Assembly (NCBI RefSeq): GCF_910592395.1
Contig: NC_088310.1
Location: forward strand, 9,495,501 to 9,559,500
Source of the DNA: Lineus longissimus
Lineage: Eukaryota; Nemertea; Pilidiophora; Heteronemertea; Lineidae
Reading direction: 5' to 3'
Length of the DNA: 64,000 bases
Part shown: positions 26,701-41,700 of the stretch, one piece after another
How positions within the stretch are numbered: position 1 is the stretch's first letter
How the letters are laid out: the number at the start of each line of letters is the position of its first letter
Notes under the pieces: generated by a model
What the model saw: the letters and a program-made list of their open reading frames with translations, nothing else
What the model was told of the DNA's origin: nothing
Databases searched by the model: none
Translations under genes and position numbers: made by a program

Positions 26701-29700
26701 AAGGAATGTGTATCATCCCTGAGGGAGGATCGGGATTATGAACCTCACACTATCGATGGGTTATGATAGCGTTTCTGGATGACAAGATGATGAACAGTGT
26801 CATTTAGACCCTGTTGAATCATACCGAGAGCGTGAACTTTTAACTGCTTCTATCACAAATCCCACTCCAGACGTCCATATTTTACACAATTTTGAGATGT
26901 ACTCGGTGAACTCAGCAACCAGAGAAGGGTCAAGTGTATGATAACGTCCCTTGGGATGTGAGCAGGGCACGGGTGAAGACCTTTCTCTTAACCTTGGTCA
27001 CGCACCATAGGTTTTAAAACCATCAGAAATGAAGGATTTGAGAGCAATTTTTTGGTGATTCCTTATCAAATTAACCAAAGCAAGTAATAACATCGGCCAT
27101 CATCACTTCAGCCAAGAAACCGGGTATTTCAGTGTTTTAATGCATTTTGACTGAGAACTAGCATTTGCATTAGAGTGAATTCTTTGGCCACCTAACTCTC
27201 TACCGAATTCCATGAGGCTATCCCCCACATCTCGGAATTCTACATGTCATATTTCGTAAAGACTGCCCTTGAGCCTCAAGCTTATCCCCACAGGGCTGAG
27301 AGGAGGCAGAAGGCTGGTCTGAGAATTCGTCACAGAAACTCTCTTCGTCTTCTCCCGCCAGGCCTCCAAACTGTCACTGAGGACCCCAACCAAGACGTTC
27401 GAAAAGAATGGGGCACCCCAGAGCAAACCCCTGTGCATCTTTCCCTGCAGAAGTGCTGTGACTGGAAAGTTGCAAGGTCTTGAGGGTGATCAGTGTAATG
27501 ACTGTATATGACAATGTATGACGTTCATGTACACATACATTTAACAACATAACTAACTCCGTCACAAATTTTCCAAACTAACTTGGTTAATAAGGATTTG
27601 TCCATTGATTTTCTTCTAAGGTTCTTGTCTACTTATTCAAATCTCTCATAAATTCAAATTCGTCGTCTGTCTACATTTTGAAGGTCAGAGGCTCTTGAGG
27701 AAGCCAAATCCGGCACGCATCTCCTACCCTCTTGAGACCGTGCATAGCAACCCTATTGACTCGTGGTCTAGGAGCTAAACCAATGAAATATCACTCTGTA
27801 AATATGAACTGATCTTATTTCATTACTCGACTAACGTGAGTAGCGGCACACAGATCATGTCAATGCATTCATGAATATGCAGGCAAATAGCCAGATGGAT
27901 TTTCTTCAAATTCGAAAGAAATTCGGTTAAGAAGTCTGCATAAGATTGGAAGAAGATCAAATGCACAGAACTTAATCAGAAAGTAGATTGTTCAAGTATC
28001 CAGTTGAGACAATTAGTCTTGGAAAATGGATATGACTTGTGAGCTGCATAATTTCCCGCCTTGTGAAGAAAATTTTCTTCAGTGACAACATGATTAAAAG
28101 CCTGCTAAAAAGGTACTTCACCATGCTAATGCAGTAACCCTCTGATCATGAAATCCAGGATTTTTAAAAGGAGTGGCATCATTCCTTAGCTTTCCTCTAT
28201 TATGACCAGCCGATCTTAGATGCAGCAAGGTGTGGTTATCTCTGAGGGTGAATCCCAAACACCTGGACATGAGAGATACAGGGATGCACTTGTATATTTC
28301 ATTGATAACACAAACTCCCCTTAATCATAAAACCAACAACGTGGTACTAAACAAAATCAAAGCGAGAAGGGAGGATTGTTTAGGTATAGATTTTAGTTGG
28401 TGATCACTGCCATGCTAGCCACTCAAAAACCAAAACCTTGGTGCTAATGGTTAGCAAACTGTTGATGAAGGGCAAACAGTAAACGTGTTCCACATTTCCC
28501 GCAGATGTTTCTAGTTCAAAGGAACTGCTCACCTGCACATACACAAAAAATTTTCAGATGACAGATTTTTGCAACTGAAAAAGTCATGATACATCAGTAT
28601 CATGACTTTTTCAGAGACAACATGATTAAAAGCCTGCTAAAAAGGTACTTCAACACTAGCAAACCATTGAACAGAAAACACTCATCTATTCTTGTGTAAC
28701 AAGGGCTGCTAGCCCTCAACTCAAACATTTTTCAGATGACAGATTTTTACAACTGAAAAAGTTTTCATACTGATGCTAGCAAACCATTGAACAGAAAACA
28801 CTCATCTCTTCTTGTGACATAATGGCTGCTTGCCCTCAACTCAAATAGTCACTAGCTCATTTGAAGAAGGGAGAGGAAGGCTGTTAGCAGTTGAAATTAT
28901 GACCAATTTGTTCTGCTGTGCTGCTGTTAGTTCAATCTGCAATATTGATATCCTGACTTATCATAGACTTCAATGTTATGAGATCACAAGCTGCAAGACT
29001 TATAAAATTCTGAATACTTATTTAGGGCTGAGCGCCACTTGGGGCATTTGTGACCCATCACAGCAAAACCAGTCGCATGTCGCTCTGAGCTTGACAGATT
29101 GAGACAGACTTTTTAAAAATTTCTCTGTTGTCTGCCTTTTGTTAAATATAAGCACATCGATTTCTTCCATTATCTCCTGCTGTCATTTAGGCTCATCTTC
29201 TGTGCGACACGCATCTGGTTTTGCTGTGACGGGTAACATTTGGTCTGAATATGTTGGACAACACCGGAGACCCCTGAGGAAACATATATTTTGGAGAGAG
29301 TAGCCTACCCCATCACATGAAGATGTGCCCTACCTGGGACTGGGAGTTGAACCAACAACCCCCAGAAGTGAACAGTACTATTGATGATATTGACCACCGG
29401 TCCAACCAGTGCACCTCTCAAACAGCCAACAGTGGAACTTGCCAAAGCGAGATGGCAAAATAATCCAAGACAACATTGTCCACCAACAGTGGTGTAAAAA
29501 TGTTTTGTTCTGAAAGACTCTGTACGCTGTCAAACGAAGAAAGTACAGCCACCACTTTTCCCCCAAACTCTCTCAATTCTCGCCGCCGTAAGAAATTGAA
29601 ATTGAAAACCAATGCACTTAGTATTCATTTAGTTAACAGCAACTATTAAGGGAGTCTGTAATAACACAGAATTAGATGAGCAAGCCGAAGGAATGACTCA

Positions 29701-32700
29701 CAAGCAGTCTATCTGGATCTTATCTCAACAACCTCTGTAAATGCAACAGTCATAAATGGCCCAGAGAGAAAATACAACCGATGATTGTTTCAACAGGAAA
29801 ACGGCAATCATACCACGGTTTCTTTCATCAGCAATTTTTACAGAGGTGGCTCAGAGTATCAGACACAAAGAGGGAGGCCAAGAATTTTCAACCACTTTTC
29901 GAGTAACTTTATTCTCAGTGAGTTCTTATAAAAGTGCTTTTCACTGTATAATCTACTGTCTCAAAGCGCCATAACCAGCCTTGCCTTTCTGGAGAACCAA
30001 GGGCAGCCACAATAGCTCACACATTTCAGGCCAGTTAAGAGGGGAAACAGCCGGGTATACAACCCGGAACCTCCCCCATCACAAGGCCGACGCTTGACCG
30101 TTCCTCCCCGCATTATGTTACATTGTAGAATCGAAAGGCAGCTGATCCTAAGTGCCATGAGAAAATTCACACTGAATAATTCCAATGAGAAGCCAATCAT
30201 TAATCTTTAGCGAACAGGAATGCCAGCCCAAATCACTTCTGACCTGCTCAGGTCATCGGAGATTGACTGAAACACTTTGGTGTAAAAAGGCATCAATGAG
30301 AATGGTGTCAGTAGGCTAGTACCGAAGTACTAATGAATCGCTGTCATCACCAGAATGTTGACTTTCAAGCAGCGATGAAAAAAAGGTGTCATGGCACAAT
30401 AGGGGGTATTTGTAGTTTTTCTAAGCATGTGACCTCAGGAGATGTGGGTTGGTCAGGACATCTCCTTTTCTAAATTAGGACAAGGTTGACCGCAAGGCAT
30501 GCGGAGAACAATACACACTGTGGATCACCATGAAAGACTACTCTAAGATCAGAACAGAACAACTCAAAAGTTCTGTAGATACTAAACGTCCCTTCAGGCT
30601 GAAAACATTTGGCACAAGGACATTTGGTGCATGTCCCTCGAGTTTGAACTTTTTGGACTTATTCGCCGCCTTAGGAAAGAAACTGGACAGGAACAGGCAA
30701 GCATCCAGACACTAGACGGGACGACGAGATGCCCAATTCAGAAAGTAATCCTCTCATCATACTTAATCAACCCTATTCATGCCTTGAGTGAGATTTGGTT
30801 GGTTAAACGGGAGAGTGCAAACTCTTTCTGCAGCTTGGAAACTTTTCTCCATCGCAAGTATTTTGGAGTGTGAGCACTTTCGAACTCTGCTTTCTCAGTG
30901 GAAAGGCCCTATATATAACAGCTAATTTACTTCATAGGGTAAGCTTCTTGCTGTTGCTGTGTGTCTCTTGTAAAACTGGACCATAAAACCCAAAAGAGAA
31001 CATTTTCATACTTCTTATTAGATGGTAACGCATAATTTGAACCACTCCTTTGCCATAGTAACTAAATATTGAGACCAGGAAGTGGCCATAGAACTCTTCA
31101 AATGTCATCAGAAAGCAAAACCAGCAAATAAAACTTGAGTAACTGCTTGACCTTTGAAGAGGAATTTGGAGTACGGGATACTGATTTTGTGAAGGCACAT
31201 GGACTTTGCAGATCACTCAAACAAGCTGGCAGACATAGGGCCTACTGTAGGCTTATTCTTGACAATATGTAGGCTGCCTTCATGGCTTTTACATGTTGAT
31301 ACCAATTTGTGAATGGCAGCACTAACTAAGGGAATGGTTTAATCAAAGGGATTGGCTAATACATGTATATGTAGTTCCCTTTTTAGGTCCACAACCCGAC
31401 ATGGCTTTCCTTTCTTCAATGTTAGCAAACGTTTGTAGCACTTAGCGGCAAACTGCCAAACAACATGGGTTGGTGTAATTTGGGAGTTGTCAACAGTTGT
31501 ACGCATTCTCTAGCATATTCCGGGGCTAGCTCATTATCTCCCCGCTTTCAAAAAAGTGGGGAGATATCATATCCCGGTTCTCCGTCAGTCCGCTCGAAAG
31601 TGATATCTCCTTCTAGACATACTATAAACTCGAAAGTTTGGCATACATCAGGTACTCTTCCACTGATGTGCACAACACCCTTAGAATATCAATCGAACTC
31701 CATCTCTTGCCACCAAAGTGTGATATCTTGCTTATAAGTGATAAAAGTTTTATGGTATTTTAGTCTTTATCACAAACAAAGACTGGTCTTTAATAATTCT
31801 TGTCTTGACAAATCATAGGTTGTAGATGCTCATTACCAATGGAGCTAATTGGGTGAAGAGAGGTGCCAGATGTACTGTATAAACCACAGTTATAGGGCAC
31901 AGCCCGCCAGCCAAAGAGGAATTCCTTTATGGTTGATGCGTTGTCCCCAGAACAACACTGGGCGCCGGTCATCCATTGGATGGGTGACCAGGGTATATGA
32001 TACATCTTTCATCATACAAATGAAAACATTCTCCCTTAGAAATTGAAACAAGGGATTCCCTGTGATAGCATGGTTAGAAGCTAGTGTGTTCAGTGCTGTT
32101 TCTTTTGATATTGCATCAAATGATAGACTAAACTTGCAGGTAGATGCTCCAGTAATCACCAAGGAATGTTAGGTGTGGGAAGCAGTTGGGCAACACAAGA
32201 TTCCTTGGGGAAGTTGTGCAGGCTACACCATGGGTGGACGATGAGTAATCTTCATGGTCGAGAACTTGCATTGTCCCTCTCTATGCTTGTGTGGACATGC
32301 GGTATGGATGTCACTGATACAATGAGAGTGATGCTCCACAATGCCATTAGATGACATCTAGTCCTTTTTGCTTGAGTGGCCCATTAGTTCAGCCTGGCAG
32401 GCCATCTGGTCTCCCATGGTCATTCTCAGGCCCATAAAATGCAACAGGCCATAGTGTTTAAAGAGATCCAGTCGTGGCACAATTTTTTTATTTACAGGGT
32501 GGCCCAGAATTATTTTCCCTATGTCACATGATTTGGAAACAGAGTATTGTACATTTTACAAGTAAGCTGTACAATAACCTGTTTCAAAATCATGGGACAC
32601 TGAGAAAATAATTCTGGGTCACCCTGTAGACTAGCTGAACATCGTAAAATAACCAAATTGGCGATTACATGTACATGTACCTCTTATGCAGTTCATTGAC

Positions 32701-35700
32701 TGCCCAGCTCACATAATCAACTACCTGAGGGAACTCAAAACTGCTAAGATTAATCAATGGAAGCTTATCCCCGCCTGAAGTTTTAACCGGGCTGTTCAAG
32801 CATTTGGTGATAGGTTTCCTTTAACTGTGAATGCTTTGAAAATCACTCAGCTTGTGAATTCATGCCCATTCATTATCCTGGAATCTTTCCAAGCATGCAG
32901 AGACCAGAGAATTTGACATTTTGACCTGGAGTGATATGCTGAGAACAAGCTGTGTCTCCTTTATCATACTTTGGTTGCTGTCATGCTCAGAGATAATGTT
33001 GTCAGTGACTGATGCTGACATGACTGAACATTCCAAATATCGAAATGCGTCGTCATTTTGTAGCGCAACATAATCCAAACAGGCCTTTTCATCGGTTGTC
33101 ATCCGCTATTGAAGATTGCCATTAGGCCTATTACCAATCATGCTTCACTAGCTGCAAGTTTGATAAGTTTGAACACTGTCTCAGCTGATTGGTCAATGTC
33201 GAGACATCCTTGTTTCTGCTGCAGTTGGAAGAAGAATTCAAGCAGTTTGTGTAACAGCGTTAAATAGAATATCGAACCAAAGCGATAGGAAGTCAGACTT
33301 TATTGATTTTTATTTTCTCAGGGTTTTCTGGTGAGGAAGGAGTGGAAAAAACCCCTGAATCTCAGGATAAACGATGGATCCAAGGCACTGATGAGAGGCA
33401 TGTACGTACATCCCACATCTGCTTGCCTTGCCTTCTGACTAAGGCTTGCTGATCTTCCTGATTTATCAGTCTTGTTGTAATCAAACTACAAGTTAATTAA
33501 GATGGCCATCACTTCTCTCATGTGGCATCAATTTGTCAGGTTTTTGCAAAGTTTACCGCAGTCTGCAGGCCGGGAAATCACTTTGAATGTTTAAAGAAAA
33601 TGTTTTTAAAAGTTGGGTCCAAGCATCTTGCAATGACTAATAATAATATTATCGTCTCAGAAACAAGCAAGGTTTGTTCATCAACATCATCATAAAGAGA
33701 GTCATATTTGTTAAAAAAATCTATTACCACATTTCGCCACATGAAGTTCAGACAAACACAGTAATATGAAGTCATGAATTTGCGTCAAAACTACCAGAAT
33801 GTTTCCAAATCTCTTGATTTTTGTCACACAATGAAATCAAGACTTTGAAAGTGATGAACAAACATTTGCCTTCAAAGTGTTTGCCACAGAACGCACAAGT
33901 TCAGATTTTAATCCGAGAGCGAAAAACGCCAACAAGGTGATTTTTACTCTCTTTAGATGACGTCATTTAGTCAAGTTTGTTGTTTCTCTTCATTCACTGT
34001 TTCATTGCATTTCTGATAACATGCAAGGCAATATCCATTGTAAAAATTCCACCTCGTTCTCGATCAAAATACCTCCAAATTATCTTTATCATGTGTTGAT
34101 TAGTACAGGCCTACGCAGAAAAGCAAGTTTTATTGCTAAGTTTGATAGATGGATGCAGCTGGTTTATGTCAGCATAATCAGCTGTCCCAGTTCCCCATAA
34201 TTGGTCATTGATCCGCCTCAGATCACCTTTCAGGATTTATATCGATCATCCACCTTGCCTTCCAAAGTGACGGACATGCACCAGTTGCTGGCTACGGGAT
34301 GCTCAATCATGGGCTTCCCACACGGAAGATGTGGGAAGGAGATGTACCAGAGGAAGGGATCAGACACATGGTACATCTTCCACAAGGAGATGTACCAGAG
34401 GAAGGGATCAGACACAGGGTACACCTTCCACAAGGAGATGTACAAGAGAAAGGGATCAGACACATGGTACATCTTCCACAAGGACGTACCAGAGAAAGGG
34501 ATCAGACTTTCTCCTACTGCATGTTTTGCTTTGGCGCATTGGTGTGTATCTTTGCAGTTCTCCACCTGGCAACAATAACAGCCTACTCAATAGAGTCTCG
34601 AGTCATGCTGAAGTTTTTTTAATGTCTACAACACACACCACTTCTTGTCTGATTCTACTTCATCAAGTTTTTAAGTTAAGCATGTTTTCGCTTCACACTG
34701 GCCATTCCTCAATTCTTCTTCTTCTGCGTAAAAGCAGCCTAAACTATAACTTCAGTTCTGTGCTGGAGACCTGTTGACGAGCCAGAGGTTTGACGCCATA
34801 ACGAAATAAAGTGGTCTGTATAGGCATTAATGGCCGCTGAACTACGTCTTCTATCAGGTTTATTTTTTGAGTTTCTGTCTCCTAGTCTGGTTGCCACTTT
34901 TGGCCGTGGGCCCAGACTGCCCTGTTTGGTTTCTCAGTTTTCTCTCCTAGACAGGTTGCGTACACCATGGCTAAGGAGGTCAGTCTCCCCAGATTCATCA
35001 ATTCATTGAAATGTAAACTGATGAAATTGTTTGGTCAGTCAAACATCTCGAAGACTTGGTACAGACAAACCATTTCATCCATGGCATAAATAGACCACTG
35101 TATTGATCTCAGATCTGACAGGATCAAACTGATATTTGTATATTGCCTGGTATTGACTGGTTTGGATAAGTATCAATGCCTGGCATCAGCAACAGTCTGT
35201 CACATCCCTGGAAGCTTTTTATGATGCATCTGACACACAAGAACAAGAGAACACCAAAAGTCTGTGTGTGTGGGGGAGGGGTCCTCAGAGTGGGAGGGCT
35301 TCCAGCAGAACACCTTTACAACCCTGGTTTGGTGTGCTTTTAAAACGGCAGAGAGTTCCGAGATGGGCCCGTTTCCAGTGTTCTTGCTTCCCTTTCCTAA
35401 AATTCTCTGGACCCAGCATTTCCACAACTTGAACCCAAAGGCTTTATGCCCCCTTAAAAAGAATTGCATAGCTGAACTGATGAGATGTAAAAATCTTGAT
35501 GGTCAAAGACGGTTGTTCCATGAATCCTCTGGCAGAAACCAAGGAGAAACGTGTTCCAGATTTCTGGTAACCTTCGTTGGCAGAAACCCAATATTGCAAT
35601 TTCTGGTCTCTGATTTCTGGTTGCAATTTCTCCTCTCACAAAAACATGAATCGTCCATCAAGTTGGAATGTGGTGTTCATTAGAGCGTGTTGGATGATAG

Positions 35701-38700
35701 AGACTGCCCTTCTACAAGTTCTCTGACTAGCTGAGGAGGAGGAGGAAGGATACGATCGGTAATCATCATCAGATCTATGATTCAGAGACGGAGAACATGT
35801 TGATTATTACCAGTCTCTGGTGATCATTCACGCAAAGCTGCAGACATCATTTGATGCTGCGTGTCAGGTTGGTACCCACGTTTTGCAATATGACTGTTCT
35901 AAAGCCTGCTGACTTATCAGCGGAGAGAACTCATCGGAAAGAACTCATCGAATGACGTCCTGACTAGGCCTTGCCAGCCTCGCTTTCATAATCAGGTTAG
36001 CCTTCTCCTATAGGCCTACAACGTTGTACAGTGCCTTTGTCAATGTGTCAGGTCAGCATACCTGGAATCACCCAAGAAGGAGGGGATACCAACTCCCAAT
36101 TCTGATAGATCAGCATGGTTAAAAGGTGGGGATTGAAATTATAGGGGTAAAATGATCAATCAGGCGTCATGCCTCATACAAAATAAGAATATGAAGAATG
36201 AAAGATGAGTGATGTTTTGAAGATCGGCAACTTGACTGGGATTCATAACCACCATAAGTTCAAAAAGTCAATATTGCACGCTTTGAAAAAAGCTTTTGAC
36301 AACTTCCTTGCCGTGAACATATTTTCGTTCCTCCCCAGCCTGGCCACATCTGATGCCAACTGAAGTCGATGGAATAATTATAGGACAGAAGCAACGATAA
36401 AGGATCAGCACTTGAACAGGTTTTTAGATATTCATAGTAGTTTTTGGATCAATGCCCAGCTTAAATGTAAGAAGATTCTTGAGGACTTTCTGCTCAACAT
36501 TCATCTATTTTGTCAGGCCAGACATGTATGATGAGGAAGACTGCACTACATGAGCAAATACGACATTTCCAATATACTGGTTGCAAATTTTTATAGATCA
36601 CATATGAATGATAAAGAGCCGTTATGCTAGCAAATATATTTTGCCAATACACAACATAATTGCAGCTTGGAGCCACATATAAGACATGATGTACATGTGG
36701 GCTAATGTACATTACATGCATTCCCTATGTATAACGCTGTTCTGGACTTCTGCCAGTTGATAGCTAGTTATACCCAGTTGATAGTTAGTTATATCAGACT
36801 GTAGAAGTCTAGAATGGCCTTTTGCCATACGCGCCGGAAGTTTCAACTTGAAAGCAATCACGAAAAATTACAACTACAACATAAGTTCACTTTCATTTAG
36901 GTGGCCATGACTCCATGTGTTGGTGGTGACTTTACCACGGTCAACGTTTAAATCAGCTGAGGGCTGTCAGTCCGCAACCTTTACAACTGAGTCCACTTTT
37001 GAGGGCAATATCATGCCTAAAAAGCTCTCTAGAATAACCTTCATCTTCTGCCAACATTACGTAATGAAGACATATAACTGTTTTTCTGGCTAATTGTTTG
37101 TACTTTGGGAAGGTTCCAAGCTACATTTTGCAGCAATACCCCAAGGACAGAATCAGGAATCTTCTAGTCTAAAGGGACAGGTTAGCGATCAATGAGTTTC
37201 TGAACCTATGGATCAATGGATCACGCACATCTGTTAGCAGCATGTAGCCAACTGGATATCAATAAAAAAAAGGCTAGAAGAACATCTTTTCTGGCAAGGA
37301 CCAGAGATGAAATAGTTCAACATAATATAAGAGGCCGGCACAAAAGTTCTAAATTTGTGAAATGAGCTGCACGATGAGAATTGTTTGTGGCTCTTTATTT
37401 CTAAAGGCAACAACTACTTGTGCCATAATAAAGTAACTTTTTTTCAAGGTTAGTACAGTGGAACCTCCTTTAGCGCACACCTCTCTATTAAGGACACTAG
37501 TTTTGGTCCCAAATTGGATGTTTCCATTCAGTTTGACCATACCTCTCTATTAAGTACAGCACTTGTCGGTGCAGAGGGTGTCCTCAATAGAGAGGTTCTA
37601 CAGTACATGCTCATCATAACAGTGACACACTCGCATATGATACAATGTCACCTATATTGGTATTACGCAATACCCCCAATACAATGGGCGGCTGATGGTG
37701 AGATAATACACCCCCACTCTCAACTGATGCATCGGCTGAATACTCATCCACACATGACAACAATGCACAGGCTTGATCAAGAGCAAACTACAGTGGAACC
37801 TCCATTAGCGGATACCTCTCTATTAAGGACACCCTCTCTATTAAGGACACTAGTTTTGGTCCTAAATTGGGTGTTTCCATTCAATTTGACCTCTCTAATC
37901 AGGACACCTCTATATTAAGGACAGCATTTGTGAGTCCCAAGGGTGTCCCTAATAGAGAGGTTCTACCGTACATGTATGATCTGATTACACATTGACGAAG
38001 CTTTTCTGAACGGACATGTCAAAACACTGAGCCATGCAGTCCGAAATAAACAGTCATAAGTTATCAGATAAGAGGTCTGATTGTACAATGTGGGTCAAGT
38101 ATTATCAGTGGCCGCAATTATTTACAGTCCTGATACTATTTACAGTCCTGATCGAAAGTAATTTTCCCATTCTATATTGTAGACATGATACATGAACATG
38201 ATTAATTGTTGCAAATGGTTCCCCTAGTAGTAGGCTCTACTTGTAGGGGAACTGGCTAGCTGGGCTGCTCCATAGCAGCTCAACAACAAAATGTATATGC
38301 ACCACATCAGCCAACATCAACTCTGTGCATACAATGTAGGCCTACATTTCACTGAATGAAGGTAAACCCAAGGTAGGCCTAGTCAGAGTATGTGAGTAGG
38401 CTTACATTTTGTACAGAGCCGAGCCCTGAGCTATTACCTATGCACTGGAAGTGGAACCAATCAACCAATCTGGAAGAATGTTTTCTAAACCTTTGAGAGT
38501 ACACACCTGTGTGCACATGTGTCAGGGAACTAATAATAAGCCTCCACAAAAATAAACAAGACACCCACTAACAGATCAAACTAAAGTATATACATGAGGA
38601 CCGAAGACCCATAACCCATAAGGTCTAGTTCATAGATTGTATACACATTAATTGTACATCTTACTTCTAATCAAGGACAGCCTCTCTATTATGGACACTT

Positions 38701-41700
38701 CTTTTGGTCACAAATTGGTTGTTTCCATTCAATATGACCTCTCAAATCAGGACACCTCTCTACAAAGGACAGCACGAATGTCAGTCCCGGGGTGGCCTCA
38801 ATAGAGAGCTTCTACTGTATGTTGTACACCTACACAGTAAAAAGCACAGAAATATGCTCGAAGGTAGAAACACACACACTTGAAGGACTTTTAACCAACC
38901 TCCCCCACCCCCATAGGTGAAACTGAAAGGTTATCTATAGGACCATGAATCAGATTGGCATAGGCAAGCAATCACAACAACAAATTGATATCTGAACTTT
39001 TTAGACCCAGTGGGTTACAAGAATTACAATAATATTCTTACAAACTAAAGTCTCTTCCCCTTTCATGCGACAACCGTTTACAACCTAATTGGCCACCCGA
39101 GACAGATTATCCTCCAATCAGGTCCGACATGTTGCATTCTCGAAAGATGACACATCGGTATCAAATTGATACTTTGGTGCATCCCAAGGAATCTTGACAT
39201 TGAATGAGGATTATCTGTGCAGCTACTGAAGGACTAACTGTTGAGTCAGAGGGCACCATGCTCTCCCAGGGATATCGGAATGATTGTGTTACACAATCTC
39301 CCTCCATCAGTCAGCAGACTTTACCTCACACAATCACGCACACACCAATTCTAACATTTTTGCGTGGTTCTCAAATTCACGTTAAACAAGAAACGTGATT
39401 CTTCTTCACTTGTCCTGATCACCACTCGTAAGAAGTTGACTCAAGGAATTGTGCACATTGTACTACTTAGCACAACCTGAGATTTGGTGTATTTTTGGCC
39501 ACTGAGGTACAATGGGGACAAAGAATTCAATCTCTGGGGACAGCTTAGGGATAAAGCGATTAGGTTTTACACAAGAGACAGGTTGACACAGTGCCTTACA
39601 TGCTGGGAGCTCTGGGTATCATGGCGAATGCAGCATGTCAGCAACTAAGCGCATGTAGCCTGGCACTTTGGAGACATGCTTGTCAGAATGCACTGTAATG
39701 CCGAACTTGTGTCATAATTTTATTCAGGGAGACAAAAAATTTCGTACATGCTGGATAGTTTCATTCTGACATGTCTGACCTAATCTTAATAAGACCTGGA
39801 GGAGACACGGCTGTAGTAGTCTAGACAAAGGAAAAGGGATTCGGATAACCCTCAGCTAGTCAATTTCATTATGCAGTGTCCATTGGTGAAAATTTCAGCT
39901 TGACGCACCTTTGCAATAAGCACAGACTTAAAAACCTTTCGCAAACACTAAAAATGTACCTGAGCAAACTCTCAGGATCAGATAGTGCAAGAAAAAAGAG
40001 TTTAGAGGATGAAACATAAACACAGTCAAACTTATTACTGTCATACTATTGTGTATGATGAGGACAATACCCTGGCTCTGATTATCCAATTGTCTGATGT
40101 TCAATGAAATACGAGATGGATGATTTCCAACCAATTTGTCTGATGGGTGGTAATCTGATCAGACATGAAATTGAACGAGACAGTGGCTTAGTGGGGGTTG
40201 TGAATTTCAGACTCTATTGTTACTTTTTTACAATGGGAAGAGTTTTAGAGACTGGTAGCCTCCCATTTACCAACCAATGTCTGCATGTTATTCAGCAACT
40301 GTCTGACAATCTCTGGGCATCCAACTCAAGGAAAAATGTTGGTTAGGCCGAGACAATGACTCATGTGAACATAGCCTTACAGTTTATGGAAAGTACATTT
40401 ATAGGGCCTCAATGTACATTGAAGTGTACATGTACTACATGTACCAGCTCTTTTCAAACCTGTTAGAGCTATTATTGAGCTGTTAGAGCTATTATTGAGC
40501 TATTATTAACTGTACCACATTACCTTACAAAACAATATACATCATGTACATGTTCATGTACATGTACATGTACAGTATCTAGAACCTAGACATTAAGGAC
40601 ACCTTCGGGACTGAGTGCAAGTGATAGCCTTAATAGGGAGGTGTCCTGATCAGAGATGTCAAATTGAATGGAAACAACCAATTTGGGACCAAACGTATAG
40701 TAGTGTCCTTAATAGAGAGGTGTCCGCTAAAAGAGGTTCCACTGTATTAGGAAAGGAGTCCTCAGTACACATGTAATGTAGGTATCTTGTACATGATGTA
40801 TACTGATAAAAAAGGTTGTTTAGCCAGCTGTCAGTGTCACCAGAAACTCACGGGAGAATTTCAAGCAGTGCTGTCATATGAGGTTCTTCAACTTCAATGG
40901 TATCACAAGGGGACAACTTGGCAGGAATGGAATGTCATTGTTGTCATGGTTCAGCCAATCCCACGGACCCCTACAGTGACAGACAATCACACATGAAAGA
41001 TGTCATAGATGTATGTTTTACATGATGTGGGCCAACATTTTATGTAGAGCAATGACAAATGGAAAGTCTGAATACAAGAGATCACTCAGATCAGCAGTTG
41101 AATTACACTGCAAAAGCTTTGCTACAAATACAACTGCTCAATTGTAACAGTGAAGAGATGATATCATAGGGAATGTTGTAATTTCCTACTGAAGAATTGA
41201 CCTGGAAACTTCGATGACACATATCAAAATATACACTTCGAACTCCGTTAACTGTCCAAAACCATGTGGAAAACAATGTGTAAATTTCATGTAGGCTATA
41301 TGTTCATTGTCCATCCTGAACCCTACTCCCTTTTAAAAATTTGATAAGATGCAAAAACCTTGTATGTCAAGATGTATGTTATCTTACTGATACTCTCAAC
41401 AATACGAGAAAAACTTATCGCTTTCGTTCTGATCAGCATCATGGTAAATACACATCCCAGCTGCCGATCGTGACATAATGAATGCTTTAGATTGTATGGC
41501 AATTATGACATAATAATTCTCTGGTGGTTCAATTACTGCTACACTGTGAGGAATTGCCTCCAGCTACACAACAATGTAAGATAAGGATGGGACAACAAGG
41601 ACATGTCAACTGCGCCAGCAACCAGATGTCCATCTGGGATGGACAGGGCTACAGGTAAACTGACTTTGCTTTCATTGAGGCCACCTATTTTAGCCAAGAG

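Noticed and set aside
27244-27483. 79-codon + strand frame
   Set aside because: No homology, no splice or polyadenylation context; opposite strand also open.
35264-35683. 139-codon + strand frame
   Set aside because: The minus strand is also open there, there are no splice signals or known domain, and the composition looks random.
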